Shown: positions 56,371-64,000 of the stretch, piece by piece
How the letters are laid out: the number at the start of each line of letters is the position of its first letter
How positions within the stretch are numbered: position 1 is the first letter of the stretch
DNA from: Clostridium niameyense
Lineage (GTDB): Bacteria; Bacillota; Clostridia; Clostridiales; Clostridiaceae
DNA: 64,000 bases
Assembly: GCF_001243045.1 (NCBI RefSeq)
Contig: NZ_LN849007.1
Location: forward strand, 2,316,285-2,380,284
Direction: 5' to 3'
The notes under the pieces: model-generated
Told to the model about the DNA's origin: nothing
Seen by the model: only the letters and a program-made list of their open reading frames with translations
Databases searched by the model: none
Position numbers and translations under genes: made by a program

Positions 56371-56668
56371 AAAAAACCCCCCGAAAAATTCCTCGTATTA
56401 TCTTTACGATAGAGATTATACTAAGCTTTTAATTATTATTCCACCAGAATATTTAGGATTTATAATGATTTATGCTTATATATTTTGTTTTTTCATAGTT
56501 TTATAGTGAATTTCAGTGTTTTTCTTCATTTTACTGTAAATTAAAATAATATTTAGTTAAAAAATAAACAAGCATTTAAATTTTATTCATATTATATTAA
56601 AATATATTAATAATCATTATATTAAAGTAAATTCATAATATATAATATAAACAGTTGAGGTGATAACA

Positions 56669-57610
56669 ATGATATCTATATATAAAAATACAGAAGAAGA
56701 TAAAACAATAAAACAATTGGATACTATAGAACCAGGTGCTTGGATTAATATAGTTGCCCCTTCCCAAGATGAATTAGAATTTATTTCTAAAGAGGTCGGA
56801 ATTCCAGTGGAATTTTTAAAATCTGCTTTAGATGAAGAAGAAACCTCAAGAATTGAAACGGAAGAAAATAATACATTAGTTATTGTAGATATTCCTTTTA
56901 CTGAAATGGAAGATAACTCTTTAACTTATGATACATACCCTTTAGGAATAATTTATACAGAAACAATTTTAATAACAGTTTGTTTAAAAAATAGCAAAAT
57001 ATTAACAGATTTTATGGATTCAAAAATAAAATCTTTTTATACTTTTAAAAGATCTAGATTCATTTTACAAATATTATATAGGATTGCTAGCTATTACTTA
57101 CTATACTTAAGACAAATTGATAAAAAAAGTTTATTGATTGAAAAAAAATTGCACAAATCTATGAAAAATAAAGAACTTATTTTATTACTTTCTTTAGAAA
57201 AATCTTTGGTTTATTTTTCTACATCTTTAAAATCTAATGAGATAACTCTAGAAAAAATGCTTAAATTAGATTTAATACAAAAATATCCTGAAGACCAAGA
57301 TGTACTAGAGGATGTTATTATAGAAAATAAACAGGCTATAGAAATGGCGAATATTTATAGTAACATTCTTAGTGGTACTATGGATGCATTTGCATCTGTT
57401 ATATCAAATAATCTAAATATAGTTATGAAATTATTAGCATCCATCACTATAGTAATGTCTATACCTAATATAATTTTTGGATCTTTTGGTATGAATGTTA
57501 AAGGAATTCCTTTTAATAATACACCTAATGCATTTTTAATAACTAATATAATAACAGTTATAATTTGTATACTAGTTATTATTTTTCTTCGCAGAAAAGA
57601 TCTACTTTAA
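56669..57610 (+). CDS. CorA-family divalent metal transporter
   Basis: A 313-residue Mg2+/Co2+ transporter. A cytosolic N-terminal domain (about residues 1-245) with ETSRIETEEN near 69 and a long helix, and two C-terminal membrane helices (about 255-273 and 288-308) with the GMN signature (SFGMNVKG, about 277). The frame extends to a GTG at 56660 but GAGGTG is the ribosome site for the ATG at 56669. It is followed after 32 bases by the S66 peptidase gene. Confidence 0.88.
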   Translation: MISIYKNTEEDKTIKQLDTIEPGAWINIVAPSQDELEFISKEVGIPVEFLKSALDEEETSRIETEENNTLVIVDIPFTEMEDNSLTYDTYPLGIIYTETILITVCLKNSKILTDFMDSKIKSFYTFKRSRFILQILYRIASYYLLYLRQIDKKSLLIEKKLHKSMKNKELILLLSLEKSLVYFSTSLKSNEITLEKMLKLDLIQKYPEDQDVLEDVIIENKQAIEMANIYSNILSGTMDAFASVISNNLNIVMKLLASITIVMSIPNIIFGSFGMNVKGIPFNNTPNAFLITNIITVIICILVIIFLRRKDLL

Positions 57611-57642
57611 TTAAATATTATAATCTATAGGAGTGATTATTA

Positions 57643-58560
57643 ATGATTTTAAATCATTTAAAGATAGGAGACACTATAGGAATAGTTTCTCCTGCTAGTC
57701 CAGTTAAAACAGATTATTTAAAAAAAGGAGTAAACTATTTAAAATCTTTAGGATTCAATATAAAGGAAGGTAAATATGTTTATAATAAATGGGGGCACCT
57801 AGCGGGAAGCGATGAAGATAGAGCTAAAGACTTAATGAATATGTTTTTAGATGACTCTGTAGATATGATATTATGTACCAGAGGAGGATATGGATCCATG
57901 CGTATCCTTCCTTATTTAAATTTGGACATGATTAAAAAAAATCCAAAAATATTTGGCGGTTTTAGTGATATAACTATATTACTAAACCTATTTTATTCTC
58001 AATGTGATTTTCCTACATTTCACTGTCCTATGGTAAGTTGTAAATTCGAAGATGAATTTACTACAAAGAGTTTTCTAAATACTATCATGAATACAAAAAC
58101 TCCTTACTTTATAAAAAATCCACCAGATGTACAAATGAAATCTATAACTGATGAAGTAATAGAAGGTACCTTAGTAGGTGGTAATTTATCTTTGATATGC
58201 AATACTATTGGAACTCCATATGAAATAGATACTAAAGATAAGATATTATTTATTGAAGAAATAGGAGAACCTCCTTATAAAATAGACAGAATGCTAACTC
58301 AATTAATTCTTAGTAATAAGTTATCTAGTTGTAAAGGAATAATAGTAGGTCAATTTACTAATTGTACCCTCCCTCATTATCAAAGAAGTTTAACAACAAG
58401 TGAGGTAATATATGACAGAATTGTTAAATTAAATAAACCTACATTACTAAATTTTATGTCCGGACATTCTTATCCCAAATTAACTTTGCCTATAGGGGCT
58501 AAGATAAAATTAAATTGTAAAAATTCCTCTTTAGAAGTAATTTCTAAAATAATAAAATAA
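57643..58560 (+). CDS. Serine peptidase S66 (LD-carboxypeptidase-like)
   Basis: A 305-residue LdcA/MccF-family enzyme. The nucleophile serine is in CTRGGYGSMR (about residues 84-93), Glu is in VGGNLSLICN/IEEIGEPP (about 204), and His in MSGHSYPKLTLPIG (about 273). The pattern IGIVSPASPVKTDYL is at the N-terminus. Members trim the terminal D-Ala from tetrapeptides or detoxify microcin-like peptides; recycling of wall peptides is likely. TAGGAGT precedes the ATG. Confidence 0.85.
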   Translation: MILNHLKIGDTIGIVSPASPVKTDYLKKGVNYLKSLGFNIKEGKYVYNKWGHLAGSDEDRAKDLMNMFLDDSVDMILCTRGGYGSMRILPYLNLDMIKKNPKIFGGFSDITILLNLFYSQCDFPTFHCPMVSCKFEDEFTTKSFLNTIMNTKTPYFIKNPPDVQMKSITDEVIEGTLVGGNLSLICNTIGTPYEIDTKDKILFIEEIGEPPYKIDRMLTQLILSNKLSSCKGIIVGQFTNCTLPHYQRSLTTSEVIYDRIVKLNKPTLLNFMSGHSYPKLTLPIGAKIKLNCKNSSLEVISKIIK

Positions 58561-58590
58561 AAAGCATTCTAGATAAATCTAGAATGCTTT
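58561..58590 (+). terminator. Terminator of the S66 peptidase gene
   Basis: AAAGCATTCTAGA and TCTAGAATGCTTT enclose a TAAA loop, followed by T on the plus strand, directly before the 3' end of tRNA-Cys. Confidence 0.85.
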
Positions 58591-58592
58591 TT

Positions 58593-58666
58593 TGGAGGCG
58601 CCACCCAGATTTGAACTGGGGATAAAGGCTTTGCAGGCCTCTGCCTTACCACTTGGCTATAGCGCC
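58593..58666 (-). tRNA. tRNA-Cys (anticodon GCA)
   Basis: The minus strand gives a complete cloverleaf: acceptor GGCGCTA/TGGCGCC, D arm GCCAAGTGGTAAGGC, anticodon stem-loop with CTGCAAA (GCA), T arm CCCAGTTCAAATCTGGG, discriminator T and encoded CCA. It is a single gene with no tRNA neighbours in the window. Confidence 0.97.
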
Positions 58667-58735
58667 ACTTTCCAACTGACCTTATTTATTATAACAAAAT
58701 TTTTGTGTATAGTCAACACAAATTTAAATAAAAAA

Positions 58736-58768
58736 ATGAAAATCTTTTAAAACTAAAAGATTTTCATA
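58736..58768 (-). terminator. Terminator of the sirtuin gene
   Basis: ATGAAAATCTTTT and AAAAGATTTTCAT enclose a six-base loop, with T residues on the minus strand. Confidence 0.8.
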
Positions 58769-58775
58769 TATAAAA

Positions 58776-59504
58776 TCATTTAATTATTTTACCTAAAGTA
58801 GAACCTATGCTATCATGAATAACTAAATTTGCTTGTTCATCATAAGATGTTATACCCTTATTTATAAGTATTAATTTTTTTCCATTATAGTAATTCACTA
58901 AATTAGCTGCGGGATATACTACAAGTGATGTTCCTCCTACTATAAATACATCTGCATTTTGTACATATTTAATAGAATCATAAATAGTATTCATATTTAA
59001 TGCTTCTTCATATAATACTACATCTGGCTTAACTAAACCTCCACATACTGAACACTTGGGTATTGATTCTTTATTATTTAATACATACTCTAAATCATAG
59101 CTTTTATTACAATCTACACAATAGTTTCTATATACACTACCATGAAGTTCTAATACATTTTTAGATCCAGCCTTCTGATGTAATCCATCTATATTTTGCG
59201 TTATTATTGCTTTTAATTTACCTTGTTGTTCTAGTTTAGCCAAGGCTAGATGTGCCAAATTGGGTTTAGCATCTTTAAAAACTAACTTTTTCTTATAGAA
59301 CTCATAGAATTCTCTTGTATGTTCTTCAAAAAAACTATGACTTAACATAACTTCAGGAGGATAGGAATAATTGTTTTTGGTTTTATATAATCCCTTATTA
59401 GATCTAAAGTCAGGTATATTACTTTCAGTAGATACTCCTGCACCACCAAAAAATACTATATTATTGCTATTATCTATTATGTCTTTTAATTCTTTTAAAA
59501 GCAT
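58776..59504 (-). CDS. NAD-dependent protein deacylase (sirtuin)
   Basis: A 242-residue Sir2-family enzyme that deacylates lysines using NAD. NAD-binding GGAGVSTESNIPDFRS (about residues 20-35), catalytic TQNIDGLHQKAGS (about 100-112) with the histidine in ELHGSVY, and a CVDC/CSVCGG zinc site (about 127-150) are all present. TTGGAGGAG precedes the ATG. A bacterial CobB/SrtN role is likely; deacetylation versus desuccinylation is not decided. Confidence 0.93.
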   Translation of the reverse strand: MLLKELKDIIDNSNNIVFFGGAGVSTESNIPDFRSNKGLYKTKNNYSYPPEVMLSHSFFEEHTREFYEFYKKKLVFKDAKPNLAHLALAKLEQQGKLKAIITQNIDGLHQKAGSKNVLELHGSVYRNYCVDCNKSYDLEYVLNNKESIPKCSVCGGLVKPDVVLYEEALNMNTIYDSIKYVQNADVFIVGGTSLVVYPAANLVNYYNGKKLILINKGITSYDEQANLVIHDSIGSTLGKIIK

Positions 59505-59572
59505 AAAATCAGCTCCTCCAAAATATAACTAATATAATTATATATTATTTAATATAATTATATTTTTCTATA

Positions 59573-60943
59573 TTAAAATTTAATTATTCCTAAAGAATTT
59601 AAGAAAATTATTACTAATAACACAGGAGTTATAGTTTTAAGTATAAAATAATATATGTTTATTATTTTTTGATTTTTTAAATTTCCATTATTAGATAATT
59701 CTTTTACTATATCTTGTTTTTTATTAACATATCCTACAAATATAGCTGTTAAAAGCCCCCCTAACGGTAACAATATATTTGATGACATAGTATCAAATAT
59801 ATCAAAGAATGTCTTGCCGAATATTTTAAAGTTATATAATAATCCTAAATTACTAGATGATAAAGTAGCTAAGCTACCTATGATGCTCACTATAATAGCA
59901 TTAAAAATAACTGCTTTCTTCAAGGATATATTTTTTTCTTCTGTATAATAAGCTATAAGCACTTGAAATATTGACATAATAGCTGTAGTAGATGCTATAG
60001 CTGTAAGTATAAAAAATATAGTCAATAATATTTTCCCCATGAAAATTTTTGAAAATACTAAAGGAATACTCATAAATAACAGCCCCCTACCGGCTGTTGG
60101 TTCCATGTTAAATGAAAAAACTGCTGGAAATATAGCAAGACCTGCAAGAACAGAAACTAATGTATCTGATACAGCAACCTTTGCCGAAGTAGCTATCATA
60201 TTATTATCATCTGTAAAGTAACTTCCATAAGTCACCATACTTCCAGAACCTACTCCTAACTTAAAAAAAGCAAGTCCTAGAGCTACTAAGATAGAATCTG
60301 CTGTAACTTTTGAAAAATCCACATGAAATAAAAATTTTATTCCTTGGCTAGCTCCAGGCAGTGTTAATGACCTTATACAACATAATAAAATAAGTATAAA
60401 TAGCACTGGCATTAAAGTTTTAGCAACCTTTTCTATTCCTTTTTGAACTCCTAATATTAATATGATTGATACTAAAGCAATCACTAAAATTTGCCACAGT
60501 ATAGGCTCTATAGTATTTGATATAGAACTAGTAAAAATATTATTGGCACTATTTAATGTTAAATTATTAAAATCACCTTTTATTGATTTAAATACATAAG
60601 AATAAACCCATCCTGCTACTGTAGTATAATAAAAAATTATGAAATAACTTCCCATAATACCCGCATATCCAATGTTTCTCCAAGAAGTATTAGGTTTTAA
60701 TTTACTAACTGCACCAATAACATTACTTCTAGTTTTCCTTCCTATATAAAATTCACTAATCATTAATGGAATCCCTACAAGTAAAACACATAATAAGTAA
60801 ATAAGTAAAAAAGTACCACCACCATTTTCTCCTACTAAATAAGGAAACTTCCATATATTCCCCAATCCTACTGCTGAACTTAAAGTTGCAAAAAATACTC
60901 CCAGACCTGAAGAAAAGGTTTCTCTATTACCCTCCTTAGACAT
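59573..60943 (-). CDS. Sodium:neurotransmitter symporter family transporter
   Basis: A 456-residue NSS/SNF transporter with about 11 membrane helices. The Na+-binding N-terminal sequence SSAVGLGNIWKFPYLVGENGG (helix 1, about residues 17-37) and SGASQGI-type segments match LeuT/MhsT-like amino-acid transporters. It likely imports an amino acid with Na+. AAAGGGGTG precedes the ATG. It stands between the sirtuin gene and the 5S rRNA gene, leftward. Confidence 0.87.
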   Translation of the reverse strand: MSKEGNRETFSSGLGVFFATLSSAVGLGNIWKFPYLVGENGGGTFLLIYLLCVLLVGIPLMISEFYIGRKTRSNVIGAVSKLKPNTSWRNIGYAGIMGSYFIIFYYTTVAGWVYSYVFKSIKGDFNNLTLNSANNIFTSSISNTIEPILWQILVIALVSIILILGVQKGIEKVAKTLMPVLFILILLCCIRSLTLPGASQGIKFLFHVDFSKVTADSILVALGLAFFKLGVGSGSMVTYGSYFTDDNNMIATSAKVAVSDTLVSVLAGLAIFPAVFSFNMEPTAGRGLLFMSIPLVFSKIFMGKILLTIFFILTAIASTTAIMSIFQVLIAYYTEEKNISLKKAVIFNAIIVSIIGSLATLSSSNLGLLYNFKIFGKTFFDIFDTMSSNILLPLGGLLTAIFVGYVNKKQDIVKELSNNGNLKNQKIINIYYFILKTITPVLLVIIFLNSLGIIKF

Positions 60944-60970
60944 TGCTTCACCCCTTTAATTTATAAATAT

Positions 60971-61002
60971 AAAAAAAGCACCAAGCTATACTTAGTGCTT
61001 TT
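60971..61002 (-). terminator. Terminator of the rRNA operon
   Basis: AAGCACTAAG and CTTGGTGCTT (minus strand) enclose a five-base loop with a T run after it, just downstream of the 5S gene. Confidence 0.75.
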
Positions 61003-61007
61003 AATCA

Positions 61008-61124
61008 TCTGGCAACGACCTACTCTCCCACAGGGCCTCCCCTGCAGTACCATCGGCGCTTTGAAGCTTAACCTTCGTGTTCGGCATGGGAACGGGTGTT
61101 ACCTTCAAGCCATAATCACCAGAT
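61008..61124 (-). rRNA. rrf: 5S ribosomal RNA
   Basis: The minus strand has the whole 5S sequence: TCTGGTGATTATGGCTTGAA at the 5' end, the CCCGTTCCCATGCCGAACAC loop, and GTAGGTCGTTGCCAGA at the 3' end pairing with the start. About 117 bases. It follows 23S by a spacer of about 44 bases. Confidence 0.96.
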
Positions 61125-61167
61125 ACTAATGAAAGAACATGTTCTCTCAAAACTGCACAGTATATTT

Positions 61168-64000
<2,833 letters not shown>

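Overview
The window is one continuous piece of an A+T-rich chromosome from a spore-forming anaerobic member of the Clostridia. The gene content and the density of sporulation genes best fit the Clostridium botulinum / C. sporogenes group; that species-level statement is inference. Evidence for anaerobiosis is the oxygen-sensitive ribonucleotide reductase pair nrdD-nrdG, two small ferredoxins and several radical-SAM or Fe-S proteins. Evidence for sporulation is csfB (Gin), spmA-spmB, a CotS-like coat protein, ricT and an AbrB-type regulator. No prophage, insertion sequence, transposon, CRISPR array or plasmid function was recognised.

Layout. 0-5.5 kb: a spore-coat pair (small Lys-rich protein and CotS-like kinase fold), a GT4 glycosyltransferase, a sugar-type solute-binding lipoprotein and a radical-SAM/SPASM-like protein. 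5.8-10 kb: larC-larE-larB, the assembly line for the nickel-pincer nucleotide cofactor, and manC. 10-14 kb: a 1356-residue superfamily-1 helicase with a nuclease-like C-terminus. 14-19 kb: a CcpA-like LacI-family regulator and a type-2 (eukaryote-like) isoleucyl-tRNA synthetase behind a T-box. 19-28.8 kb: MBL-fold hydrolase, nrdD-nrdG with an NrdR-type box, a ClC antiporter, a GAF-GGDEF cyclase, a ferredoxin, an Mrp ATPase and two envelope proteins. 28.9-37.8 kb: an uncharacterised protein, then rsmA-rnmV-yabE-tatD, a DUF445 protein and metG with a T-box. 37.8-47 kb: uracil-DNA glycosylase, MATE pump, spmAB, polysaccharide deacetylase, ispF, arcA, a DUF1836 regulator and fsa, with two intergenic clusters of DnaA boxes. 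47-55.6 kb: abrB, an NlpC/P60 hydrolase, rsmI, trmN6, ferredoxin, ricT, holB, darA, tmk, a YaaO-like decarboxylase and csfB. 55.8-64 kb: CorA, an S66 peptidase, tRNA-Cys, a sirtuin, an NSS transporter, and 5S and partial 23S rRNA.

The block csfB-yaaO-tmk-darA-holB-ricT-trmN6-rsmI-abrB ... metG-tatD-yabE-rnmV-rsmA follows the order of the origin-proximal region of Bacillus subtilis, with clostridial insertions. Most genes and the rRNA operon read leftward, so the replication origin probably lies to the right of the window (inference). Several starts differ from the longest open frame because a good Shine-Dalgarno sequence points to an internal ATG, GTG or TTG; these are noted gene by gene.

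Most of the window is ordinary core genome. The items most worth a second look are the two DnaA-box clusters, the helicase with an apparently damaged nuclease site, the Gin-like cysteine knuckle on AbrB, the larCEB cassette without larA, and the abrB and nrdD control regions.
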